Assembly (NCBI RefSeq): GCF_019037185.1
Contig: NZ_JAHHXM010000019.1
Location: 1-60,610, forward strand
Direction: 5' to 3'
Origin: Oceanobacillus caeni
GTDB lineage: Bacteria > Bacillota > Bacilli > Bacillales > Amphibacillaceae
Length of the DNA: 60,610 bases
Under the pieces are notes generated by a model. It saw only the letters and a program-made list of their open reading frames with translations, had not been told where the DNA came from and did not search any database. A program made the position numbers and the translations under genes. Within the stretch, counting starts at the first letter, position 1. Every line of letters starts with the position of its first letter. This document shows positions 54,038-60,610 of the stretch, piece after piece.

Positions 54038-54397
54038 GTGGATATTATACAATGGATTTTTATTATTTTGATCGCACTCTTTGTGATCAATCGTATTATT
54101 CCCAAAAAGGGCATTACGAATATAACTGTTCAAGAAGCAAAAGATAAATTTAAGGATAAAAGTGTTCAATTTATAGATGTCCGTACACCGGGTGAATATA
54201 AAGCAAATCATCGCAAACCGTTTAAAAATATCCCACTTTCCAACTTGCCTAGCCAAGTAGACAAATTGGAAAAACATAAAGAAGTTGTTGTTATATGTCA
54301 AAGCGGAATGAGAAGTGCAAAAGCAGCAAATATCCTGAAAAAACAAGGATTCGAAAATATTTACAATGTAAAAGGTGGAATGAGTGCTTGGTATTAG
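54038..54397 (+). CDS. Membrane-anchored rhodanese
   Basis: 119 residues: N-terminal helix (IIQWIFIILIALFVINRIIP), then a complete rhodanese domain (VQFIDVRTPGEYKANHRKPF; Cys in VVICQSGMRSAKAANIL). The domain is probably cytoplasmic at the membrane. Start is GTG with AAGGTGAAGG upstream. First of four co-directional genes behind an operator. Confidence 0.9.
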   Translation: MDIIQWIFIILIALFVINRIIPKKGITNITVQEAKDKFKDKSVQFIDVRTPGEYKANHRKPFKNIPLSNLPSQVDKLEKHKEVVVICQSGMRSAKAANILKKQGFENIYNVKGGMSAWY

Positions 54398-54412
54398 AAA
54401 GGATGACAAGTG

Positions 54413-54712
54413 ATGGCAAAACAAATAGCACCAGAAGAAGTAGCTAAACGTCTTCAAAATAGTGAAGAAGTATTCATAATTGATGTTCGTGAAAATGGAG
54501 AAGTAGCTAGTGGTAAAATCCCAAGTGCCAACAACATTCCTTTAGGTCAGCTTGCATTACGAAAAGGTGAACTGGACAAGGAAAAGAGCTATGTGGTTGT
54601 TTGTCAATCAGGTAATCGAAGTAAAGCTGCCTGTGGAATACTAGAGGCATTAGGTTTCAAAGTTGAAGATATGGTCGGTGGAATGAATAATTGGAATGGA
54701 AACAGTGAATAA
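54413..54712 (+). CDS. Single-domain rhodanese
   Basis: 99 residues: EVFIIDVRENGEVASGKIPS and active-site Cys in VVVCQSGNRSKAACGIL. The second stand-alone soluble rhodanese in the cluster. AAAGGATG ribosome site upstream of the ATG at 54413. Confidence 0.92.
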   Translation: MAKQIAPEEVAKRLQNSEEVFIIDVRENGEVASGKIPSANNIPLGQLALRKGELDKEKSYVVVCQSGNRSKAACGILEALGFKVEDMVGGMNNWNGNSE

Positions 54713-54742
54713 AAACTAAGTAGATAGGAGTGAAATCAAAAG

Positions 54743-55129
54743 ATGTTTCATTACACAATAGAGACACACAAATCTATAGAAGATGCCATTAAGTCATTGG
54801 AAGTAAATTTAAAGGAAGAAAAGTTTGGTGTTCAGTGGCAGTTTGACATTAAGGAAACATTGCAAAAGAAAGGATATGAACTAGACCATCCATTTACTGT
54901 TTTAGAAGTATGTAATCCTATAGAAGCGCAGCGTGTGTTGTCAACGAATCAGCTAATTGGATATTTCCTTCCATGTAAAATCGTTGTTTACGAGGATAAT
55001 GAAGGGAAAACTAACATAGGGCTACCAAAACCAACTGCTCTAATTCAAATGGTAGAAGATGAAGAATTAAAGGAAATTGCAACCGACATTGAAGAAAGAC
55101 TGATTGCCTGTATTGATAAAAGTAAGTAA
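54743..55129 (+). CDS. DUF302 protein
   Basis: 128 residues: FHYTIETHKSIEDAIKSLEV, GVQWQFDIKETLQKKG, VLEVCNPIEAQRVLSTNQLI, FLPCKIVVYEDNEGKTNIGL. This is the DUF302 pattern, with two conserved Cys. The family is often found beside rhodanese and sulfur genes, but its function is unknown. Confidence 0.85.
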   Translation: MFHYTIETHKSIEDAIKSLEVNLKEEKFGVQWQFDIKETLQKKGYELDHPFTVLEVCNPIEAQRVLSTNQLIGYFLPCKIVVYEDNEGKTNIGLPKPTALIQMVEDEELKEIATDIEERLIACIDKSK

Positions 55130-55179
55130 TCAAGTGAAGTTCAACAGGATTTTCATTTAGTAAAAGAGGTTATGTTCAA

Positions 55180-55416
55180 ATGAATCAAACTGTCACGGTA
55201 TATACATCAAGCTTCTGCCCTGTCTGTGGAATGGTAAAAAGCTTTCTAGACTCCTTTGATATCACTTATAAAGAAGTAATTGTAGACTTAAATCCTATAG
55301 CAAGGATGAAAGTAATAGGAAAAACGAAAAGATTGACGGTTCCGCAAACCAATATAAATGGAGAGTGGATAAGCGGGTTTGATCCGGAGAGAATGTTAAA
55401 GATATTGATTAAATGA
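55180..55416 (+). CDS. Glutaredoxin-like protein
   Basis: 78 residues with active site SSFCPVCGMVKSFLDSF (CPVC), the VPQTNINGEWISGFD cis-Pro region and a thioredoxin fold. It could reduce persulfides on the rhodaneses or TusA, which is inference from context. Last gene of the sulfur cluster. A terminator follows. Confidence 0.88.
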   Translation: MNQTVTVYTSSFCPVCGMVKSFLDSFDITYKEVIVDLNPIARMKVIGKTKRLTVPQTNINGEWISGFDPERMLKILIK

Positions 55417-55441
55417 TCTCGTACTACTACGAATACGTAAA

Positions 55442-55479
55442 GACAGTAAGGATATAAACATTCTTTACTGTTTTTTTTA
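55442..55479 (+). terminator. Terminator of the sulfur cluster
   Basis: ACAGTAAG/CTTTACTGT stem followed by eight T. Confidence 0.85.
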
Positions 55480-55564
55480 TTCTAGCTTTAATATTCTTCT
55501 AACATGGGTAACTTTTATGTACAACATTAGAATTTAATACAGTGGTTTATTAAAGATAATATAA

Positions 55565-55865
55565 TATATGGTAACTATTATTAGTTACCAATAAAAGATA
55601 CTATGCAGAGTAATAGAGCAATAAAATTAGTGAAATACAGTGCCAGTCAATGTTTGATTTGGTTTCTATTAATGGTTACCATTCATATGTTAATGGCTAT
55701 TTTGATGTTAACGATTATCAAATGAGTGTATTACTCTGGATAATGGTTACTATTAATCGTAACTAATAGTAAAAGTGAATAGCAAGGTGAGAGATGTAAC
55801 TGAAGGGAAAGTGTTGATATGATAGTCTTTATTTATAGTATCCAATAATGGTTACCAATGATGTT
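55565..55865. repeat. Field of GTTAC palindromes, possible origin or transfer site
   Basis: Palindromic sites built on GTTAC in a 300-bp gene-free stretch: a perfect GGTAACTA-TTAT-TAGTTACC (55570-55589), AATGGTTACCATT (55671-55683), TTACTATTA...TAATAGTAA (55747-55772) and AATGGTTACCAATG (55847-55860). The stretch lies between convergent genes, so it is not a promoter of either. The replication-relaxation gene is next door. Confidence 0.65.
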
Positions 55866-55913
55866 TTATGTATCAGTCATTCCAAATGAATGACTGTGCG
55901 TGAAAAGTGATAA

Positions 55914-56951
55914 TCAGTATTTACGTAGTGTTTTATATAATTGATTTACATTTAGTCCTAAAGGGTGAACGATAAGTTTTAATCCAGATTCTTTTAATCT
56001 CTTTATAACTGCTGAGTCTGACTTAAATCGTTGTAGTATATTTTTCGTTCTGCCAATTCCATCACTAAAACTAGAACGATTTGATAAGCTGTTATCGACA
56101 ATAACAATATCCATGATATGAAGAACTTCTGGATTCTTTTCGGCAAGGATTGCGTATTTAAATAACTTTTGAGCTAGGGTTTCGATAGGCTCCGTTCCCA
56201 TATCCATCTCAATATTTATTATAGCGTCCCTTACTTCTGGTGTTCCTTTTAGTTTAATAATCCAGTCTGGTTTTACTATTGTCATCGTAGCTCCATTTAA
56301 TTTATTACCAGCTTTACTTCCTGTAGTCATATATTTTGCTATTTCCGCATGAAATGCTCCGTTATTTTGTCGATGTAGATTTTTATGTTTTCTTACCCAT
56401 TCGGTATATGGATACATTGCTGGTGAATAGGAAAATGAAGTTTGATTATAAATGATTGGATACTTTGTTTTATTTGTATTTGGATCTTTAATAGCTTTCT
56501 TATTAAAGGTTGTTAATATATTTAGTGCTGCTTGTTGTGTTGCAATAAAGTGCAACAAGTTTTTCTTTTGATTAAATTTATATATTTTTGGTTTGTTGTA
56601 TGATTCGTCTAGAAGTCCACTTTCTATTAATACATCAACAGCCTTACTTCCGATTGCCAAGAATTTAAAACGTTCCCCTTCAAAACCCTTAGAATAATGT
56701 TCTGAACGAATTAGATGATAGTCCTCAAACTTTCTGATTCGATTTTTAAAACTATATTCTTTAATCCCCAATTCGAATAAGTGTTTAGCAGCTTGATAGA
56801 ATTGCTGCAAAGTTAATAACCGTTGTTGTTCTAAAAATGCTAATAACTTTAAATCTGTATTAGTAAGTTCTAATCGTTGTCTCGCATTTTTCTTTAAGAT
56901 GATTTTATCTTGCATTTGTTTTTTTCTCCTTTCCCTTTGGGTGAATGACAT
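55914..56951 (-). CDS. Replication-relaxation family protein
   Basis: 345 residues. The N-terminal winged-helix region is typical of Replic_Relax proteins (LTNTDLKLLAFLEQQRLLTL, HYSKGFEGERFKFLAIGSKA), and further on come TKYPIIYNQTSFSYSPAMYP, VKPDWIIKLKG and INIEMDMGTEPIETLAQKLF, the latter resembling a nuclease-like core. Named after plasmid proteins in which the family influences replication control and relaxation. It suggests the surrounding module was or is a mobile replicon. Confidence 0.85.
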   Translation of the reverse strand: MSFTQRERRKKQMQDKIILKKNARQRLELTNTDLKLLAFLEQQRLLTLQQFYQAAKHLFELGIKEYSFKNRIRKFEDYHLIRSEHYSKGFEGERFKFLAIGSKAVDVLIESGLLDESYNKPKIYKFNQKKNLLHFIATQQAALNILTTFNKKAIKDPNTNKTKYPIIYNQTSFSYSPAMYPYTEWVRKHKNLHRQNNGAFHAEIAKYMTTGSKAGNKLNGATMTIVKPDWIIKLKGTPEVRDAIINIEMDMGTEPIETLAQKLFKYAILAEKNPEVLHIMDIVIVDNSLSNRSSFSDGIGRTKNILQRFKSDSAVIKRLKESGLKLIVHPLGLNVNQLYKTLRKY

Positions 56952-57233
56952 TTGCTAGCCAGAACACTTTTAGAATTTCAATTTTCACTATTATTGTCAG
57001 CTATATAAAAGGTTGATTACATGCAGGCTATTTCAGTAAGTAATATACTTCTCCTGAATAATTAACTTAAATGCTGCTAATTTTTATCAGTAACCTTATT
57101 ATTTGGGTGGTTACTGTTTAATGGAAAGTGTTCTTTAAATAGTGTACTGTCAAATTTTGATATTCCTAGTCCTATAAAATAAAAGAAATAAATTCAATAG
57201 TGAGTGGGTGTTTATAAAATAAAAGTAAAAAGA
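56952..57233. other. Intergenic region, no gene seen
   Basis: AT-rich region upstream of the replication-relaxation gene, which must contain its promoter, and of the leader promoter that follows. Nothing else was recognised. Confidence 0.4.
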
Positions 57234-57261
57234 CTTGCAATAAAAAATCATCGTTGTATAA
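57234..57261 (+). promoter_or_regulatory. Promoter of the replication operon
   Basis: TTGCAA (57234-57239), 16-bp spacer, TATAAT (57256-57261). It lies about 240 bases upstream of the first main gene, so the transcript carries a long leader with the hairpin described next. Confidence 0.65.
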
Positions 57262-57303
57262 TGATAGTCAAATAAATAAATTGATCGACTTTCTCAACAA
57301 AAA

Positions 57304-57396
57304 GGGAAAAACCCAAGAGGAAGTAGTGAAATATACACATACTTACGTGTATATATTTTGCTACGTCTGTCTTGGGTTTTTCTCTTTTTCTCTTTT
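57304..57396 (+). promoter_or_regulatory. Leader hairpin with T-run (possible attenuator)
   Basis: Outer arms GGGAAAAACCCAAGA (57304-57318) and TCTTGGGTTTTTCTC (57370-57384) are followed by a T/C run ending TTTTTTT. An inner stem pairs ATATACAC with GTGTATAT. It looks like a terminator placed inside the leader. A 29-residue reading frame lies across it. Confidence 0.65.
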
Positions 57397-57415
57397 TTTA
57401 TTTGAAAAAACCTAA
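57326..57415 (+). CDS. Possible 29-aa hydrophobic leader peptide
   Basis: GTG start with AGAGGAAG just upstream; the peptide is hydrophobic (YIFCYVCLGFFSFSLFLF) and spans the right arm of the hairpin. Its stop overlaps a following ATG (TAATG at 57413-57417). Translation through it would open the hairpin, which suggests attenuation, but it may be chance. Confidence 0.35.
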   Translation: MKYTHTYVYIFCYVCLGFFSFSLFLFEKT

Positions 57416-57499
57416 TGGCAGACGGAGACGAGGAGATGATAATCAGGAAAAAAGTTCAAATTGAGATAGAAAATATATTAAGTAAAAGGAGAGATTCAA

Positions 57500-58390
57500 T
57501 TGCAAAAAATAAAAAAAGCTGTCATCAGAGAGGATTTGTTCGTACTAACGGGCAGCATGGAAGAAGCCATAATATTAGGCCAATTAATTTACTGGATAGA
57601 TCGTATGAAAGATGCTGATAAATATAAACTTGAAGAAAGAGAGCGTTTAGACAATCATTTAGCGGATTCATTTAAACACGGTTGGATTTATAAAAAAGCT
57701 GAGGAGTTGGCTGAGGAAGTAATGCTCGGTGTATCACCTAATACGATTCGAAAGTATCTAGGCAATATAGTAGAAAAAAATTATGTTAAAAGAAGAAACA
57801 ACCCTCGGTATAAGTGGGATAAGACTTTACAATATCGTGTTAACTTAGTGAAAATCATGTTAGATTTAAGCAGTTTGGGATATCCGATAGATGAATACAA
57901 GCAGTTTTTACGAAGTGAAAAAAACGATGCTTCGAGTAAACAAATTGTTTTACCGAATGTAGAAAAAGTTAATTCGAAGCTCAATGGTTGCGCTGCAATA
58001 CCAGAGATTACTACAGAGATTACTCCAAAAATTAATTCAGAGACATCTTCGTCAAATGAAGATGAAATTGACATTTATGATTCAAATCAATTTGAATTAA
58101 TTAGTAAAACCTACTTGAGCCTTAGCAAAAACAAGAAGTTATCGTCTAATGACGAAAAGGCGATTAAGGATGTTGTTGGAGAGAATTGGGAGACTCATCG
58201 AGTTATTGGTTGGATAAAAGAGTGTTTCAATAACTTTAAACCAAAACACAAGTTAGATAATATCCGGTCCTTTCGGTATGTTGCTAATTATATATTTGAT
58301 CAAGCATATAAATTTGAACAGGAGGTACTAGAAGATGAACAAGCTACAGGATATATTGTCCAAGACGAATACTTCCAACGATACGGTTGA
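57500..58390 (+). CDS. Replication initiator / replisome-organiser-like protein
   Basis: 296 residues. The N-terminal 115 residues form a winged-helix-like DNA-binding region (EEAIILGQLIYWIDRMKDAD, LGVSPNTIRKYLGNIVEKNY). A linker leads to a C-terminal DnaD-like helical part (VGENWETHRVIGWIKECFNN, KLDNIRSFRYVANYIFDQAY). The overlap with a DnaC-like loader fits a phage or plasmid initiation pair. Start is TTG with AAAAGGAGAG upstream. The exact family is not certain. Confidence 0.7.
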   Translation: MQKIKKAVIREDLFVLTGSMEEAIILGQLIYWIDRMKDADKYKLEERERLDNHLADSFKHGWIYKKAEELAEEVMLGVSPNTIRKYLGNIVEKNYVKRRNNPRYKWDKTLQYRVNLVKIMLDLSSLGYPIDEYKQFLRSEKNDASSKQIVLPNVEKVNSKLNGCAAIPEITTEITPKINSETSSSNEDEIDIYDSNQFELISKTYLSLSKNKKLSSNDEKAIKDVVGENWETHRVIGWIKECFNNFKPKHKLDNIRSFRYVANYIFDQAYKFEQEVLEDEQATGYIVQDEYFQRYG

Positions 58391-59186
58391 GTTATTATAC
58401 AAGATGCCGGGGAAATTAACAAAGGCAACAGATGATTGTATGTACAGAGAATGTGATGGATCTGGACTAATTCATGTAATAAGAGAAGACGGTTCTGAGG
58501 TCATGGTGATATGTAAATGCAGAGAACATAAAGAACTGTTGCGAAAAATTAAGACTGCTAGAATTCCAGATGACTATTTAAGTAAAAGAATTCATGATTT
58601 TCATACGAAAATCTATCAGGTAAAGGAAAGTGTGGAAGTAGCGCAATATGCTAGGAGAATTGCAACACGCTATGTTGAACAATATCTAGAGATGGAGGAT
58701 ATGGGGAAAGGATTATACTTTTACAGTAATACAAAAGGATCTGGAAAAACACTTCTATCAATTGCCATTATAAATGAACTTATCATCAAGTATAAGATCA
58801 AGCCACTGTATATTTCAGTAGTAAATATGCTAAATGAGATGAAGCATTCATTTTCTAGTAAAGAATCTAATAGAAACTTTTATAGTTTAATGGAATCATT
58901 TAAGCATGCTCCATTACTGGTAATGGATGACTTGGGTGTAGAGAAAACAACGGATTGGTCGGAAGAAGTTTTGACGCAAATCTTAGATGAGAGAATGAGT
59001 TACAAATGCCCAACTATTATCACATCTAATATGCCAATACAGTCACTCCAAAAGAAGTATCCCGCTGGGAGGATAAAAAGTCGCATTGAAAAAATGACAT
59101 TCCCAGTTGTTATGCCTGAAGAAAGTGTTAGAGAAATAATATCTAAACAGGAAAATGATGAAATAGCAAAGATGTTTTTTAAATGA
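58335..59186 (+). CDS. DnaC/DnaI-like helicase-loader ATPase
   Basis: 283 residues. A Cys-rich N-terminal segment (CMYRECDGSGLIHVI ... VICKCREH) may bind zinc. The AAA+ domain has Walker A NTKGSGKTLLS, Walker B PLLVMDDLGVEK and the sensor segment TIITSNMPIQSL followed by RIKSRIEKM. It would load the host replicative helicase at the element's origin. The start has GGAGGTAC upstream and lies 56 bases inside the previous gene. Confidence 0.87.
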   Translation: MNKLQDILSKTNTSNDTVELLYKMPGKLTKATDDCMYRECDGSGLIHVIREDGSEVMVICKCREHKELLRKIKTARIPDDYLSKRIHDFHTKIYQVKESVEVAQYARRIATRYVEQYLEMEDMGKGLYFYSNTKGSGKTLLSIAIINELIIKYKIKPLYISVVNMLNEMKHSFSSKESNRNFYSLMESFKHAPLLVMDDLGVEKTTDWSEEVLTQILDERMSYKCPTIITSNMPIQSLQKKYPAGRIKSRIEKMTFPVVMPEESVREIISKQENDEIAKMFFK

Positions 59187-59302
59187 AGTGGATTAATGTG
59201 TTTGATCTCTTAAAATATAGAAAAAGATTGTTAGAATATGATTATAACAGTCAAAAACTAAAATCGAATATGAACAAAAAAGGGAAAACCCCATTTTTAT
59301 AG
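59183..59302 (+). CDS. Possible 39-aa protein coupled to the loader
   Basis: ATGA overlap with the loader stop; a basic peptide (FDLLKYRKRLLEYDYNSQKL). Its end coincides with the left arm of the next hairpin. Unrecognised. Confidence 0.35.
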   Translation: MKWINVFDLLKYRKRLLEYDYNSQKLKSNMNKKGKTPFL

Positions 59303-59356
59303 AATGACAGCGATGTGTGTATGCTGCAGTCTTTTAAAGGTGGTTTTCTCTTTTTA
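59282..59356 (+). promoter_or_regulatory. Second leader hairpin with T-run
   Basis: GGGAAAACC on the left pairs with GGTTTTCTC and a T-run on the right, echoing the hairpin at 57304. A 20-residue hydrophobic frame (MTAMCVCCSLLKVVFSFYLS, from about 59303) crosses it. It separates the loader from the XRE gene. Confidence 0.55.
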
Positions 59357-59404
59357 TTTATCTTGAAGCACACACATTTTACAAAAGGAGGGAAAAATTA
59401 AAAC

Positions 59405-59617
59405 ATGAAAATTATTGTTAAAGATTCCGATAAACTACGAGCAATGTTGATTGAAAAGGGATTTTCGCAACGAGAGTTTTCGAGACATACCGGATTAAGT
59501 GAGAATTACTTTAACCAAATTATTAATCATAAGAAAAACCCCAGCCCAGCGGTTGCAAAGAAAATATCAAATCAATTGGGTTTAGAATTTCATGATGTTT
59601 TTCAGATTAAAAAATAA
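59405..59617 (+). CDS. Small XRE-family DNA-binding protein
   Basis: 70 residues, a single helix-turn-helix domain: LRAMLIEKGFSQREFSRHTG, LSENYFNQIINHKKNPSPAV, AKKISNQLGLEFHDVF. AAAGGAGGG ribosome site. It follows the replication pair and may regulate this module. Confidence 0.85.
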   Translation: MKIIVKDSDKLRAMLIEKGFSQREFSRHTGLSENYFNQIINHKKNPSPAVAKKISNQLGLEFHDVFQIKK

Positions 59618-59713
59618 ACAGATAGAGAAGAGATCGTGACCTTGTGTATCTGTAGATACACAAAGTAAAAGTAACTGTTCTAAAATTAATTAATTTAAAG
59701 GGAGATATATATT

Positions 59714-60088
59714 ATGAAATGTGTAGCATATGTAAGAACTGCAAGTAAGGAACATAGTGAGTCTAGTTTATCAATACAGTTGAATGTGATAGAGGAATAT
59801 ATCAATAAACAAAATTGGCAGTTGTGCAAGATTTATAAAGAAGAAAAAAGTTTGGGATCGAGCTTAAATGTGGGACTTTAGCAAGTGATAAAAGAAGCTC
59901 ATGAAGGGAATATTGATGTAATTATTTCTATGACATCGTCTCGTTTATTTAGATATTATGAACAAGCAATCCAATTACAAGAGCTTCTCAAACAACAACA
60001 AGTCAATATTATTACATTAGATAATGATATTAATACTTTTGAAGGAAATAACAAGTTAATTAATAAATCCCTATGGATGGTTAATTAG
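59714..60088 (+). pseudogene. Serine recombinase N-terminal domain with in-frame stop
   Basis: The frame starts CVAYVRTASKEH (the YxRTAS form of the catalytic segment) and SLSIQLNVIEEYINKQNWQL, reaches an in-frame TAG at 59879-59881 and continues DVIISMTSSRLFRYYEQAIQ, the SRLxR part of the resolvase domain, to a stop at 60088. No recombinase domain or zinc ribbon follows. It is a truncated remnant that ends near an IS21-like element. Confidence 0.75.
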
Positions 60089-60177
60089 GTTGGAAAATCA
60101 GTTGGTAAGTAAAGAACTAAAAGAGAAAAAGCAAAGTATAAAATTGTTATATAAATAATAATAGGTAGAGTAAATCG

Positions 60178-60259
60178 TGGATACTTGTAACCGTCAAGTA
60201 GGATTAAACGATTTTCCACAAATAAGGTTCAACAGTTTCCCACAATTATGATTCAACAC
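60178..60259 (-). repeat. IS21-type terminal repeats
   Basis: On the minus strand three related units of about 24 bases follow the istB stop: GTTGAATCATAATTGTGG, GTTGAACCTTATTTGTGG and GTTTAATCCTACTTGACGG. Multiple terminal repeats of this kind are transposase-binding sites in IS21-family elements. The outer tip of the element is probably near 60110-60180 but was not fixed. Confidence 0.65.
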
Positions 60260-60610
60260 CTTTTTCTTGAAATAAAGCTTGTCTGTATTTCATTCTAATA
60301 CTGTCTTGGTTTTCATCGAATGTAATGATTTCACTTCTGTGGAGGAGGCGATCTAAGATCGCCGTTGTTAACGTTGTATCCCCTAGAAACTTTCCCCATT
60401 CACCTGGTCCTTTATTAGACGTTAAGATGAATGATGTCTTGTCATACATATCATAAATAAACTGAAAGAATAGTTGGGCATCCTGTGGTTCATATGCCAT
60501 ATACATGATGTCATCAATAATAATCAGATCCGGTGTAGTAATTCGTTTGTATCTTGTTCTTGACTTACTGATATACTCTCTTGTCTTTAGTATATAAAGT
60601 AAGTGATCCA
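60246..60610 (-). CDS. istB: IS21-family helper ATPase IstB (5' part beyond the window)
   Basis: The C-terminal part of an AAA+ transposition helper. The frame is open to the window edge and includes Walker B TTPDLIIIDDIMYMAYEPQD, then SFILTSNKGPGEWGKFLGD and AILDRLLHRSEII, all standard IstB segments; the end is FQEKGVES. The Walker A region and istA lie outside the window. Confidence 0.9.
   Translation of the reverse strand, partial: DHLLYILKTREYISKSRTRYKRITTPDLIIIDDIMYMAYEPQDAQLFFQFIYDMYDKTSFILTSNKGPGEWGKFLGDTTLTTAILDRLLHRSEIITFDENQDSIRMKYRQALFQEKGVES

Noticed and set aside
57415-57618. 67-residue gene ahead of the replication initiator
   Set aside because: More than half of it overlaps the initiator gene in another frame, and the overlap part looks like a shadow; only its coupling to the leader peptide (TAATG) is notable.
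60200-60240. Right-hand copy of the rlmH attachment sequence (CCACAAATA)
   Set aside because: The match is nine bases and lies inside IS21 terminal repeats; no longer similarity to the rlmH end was found, so the island's right end is not claimed.

Overview
The window reads as low-GC Bacillota, most likely Bacillaceae of the Oceanobacillus/Virgibacillus type. This is inferred from AT-rich codon use, strong GGAGG ribosome sites and close Bacillus subtilis counterparts (YwaC/RelP, YhdC, RlmH, the yrk sulfur genes). The genus is a guess.

Region 1 (1-7036) looks like chromosomal backbone: the small alarmone synthetase RelP, a YhdC-like secreted protein, a 21-bp tandem-repeat field with an 82-bp higher-order period, a DacC-type D-Ala-D-Ala carboxypeptidase, a dispersed REP-like repeat, a TraB/PrgY-family protein, a CNNM/CorC-family membrane protein and rlmH. 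rlmH is the gene used as attachment site by staphylococcal SCC elements.

Region 2 (6977-32300) begins flush with the 3' end of rlmH. A large serine recombinase runs antisense into rlmH and takes its last 19 residues and its stop codon from it. Behind it lies a heavy-metal island: cadC-cadA-cadD; a copper block (CueP, CcdA, a TlpA-like thioredoxin, His-rich CopB, a two-component system with a DsbD-like membrane protein, csoR-copA-copZ, a multicopper oxidase lipoprotein, a YdhK/DUF1541 lipoprotein); a decayed second cad copy; and an arsenic block (ACR3-like permease, arsR, arsB, arsC). Cadmium, copper and arsenite are exported by dedicated pumps, copper is bound or oxidised outside the membrane, and local repressors and candidate operators control expression.

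Region 3 (32300-41100) starts with a second serine recombinase coupled to a 58-residue protein. It carries a divergent Pycsar-type pair (pyrimidine cyclase PycC and membrane effector PycTM), which is probable anti-phage defence, then small unknown genes and an XRE regulator with a tandem operator.

Region 4 (41480-55420) holds a ferritin-like protein, a cupin, a second CcdA/TlpA/two-component set, an OsmC protein and a large reactive-sulfur cluster of the cst/yrk type. That cluster has TusA and DsrE carriers, a persulfide dioxygenase, a TauE exporter, a CoA-disulfide-reductase-like enzyme and seven rhodanese domains. It is controlled by the persulfide sensor CstR, whose candidate operators lie exactly in the spacers of two consensus promoters.

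Region 5 (55420-60610) is a replication or mobility module: a field of GTTAC palindromes, a replication-relaxation protein, a replication-initiator/DnaC-like loader pair with unusual leader hairpins, a small XRE protein, a recombinase remnant with an in-frame stop, and the edge of an IS21-family element that runs off the window.

Overall this appears to be an SCC-like composite island at rlmH combining metal resistance, phage defence and persulfide detoxification. Its right boundary is not visible.
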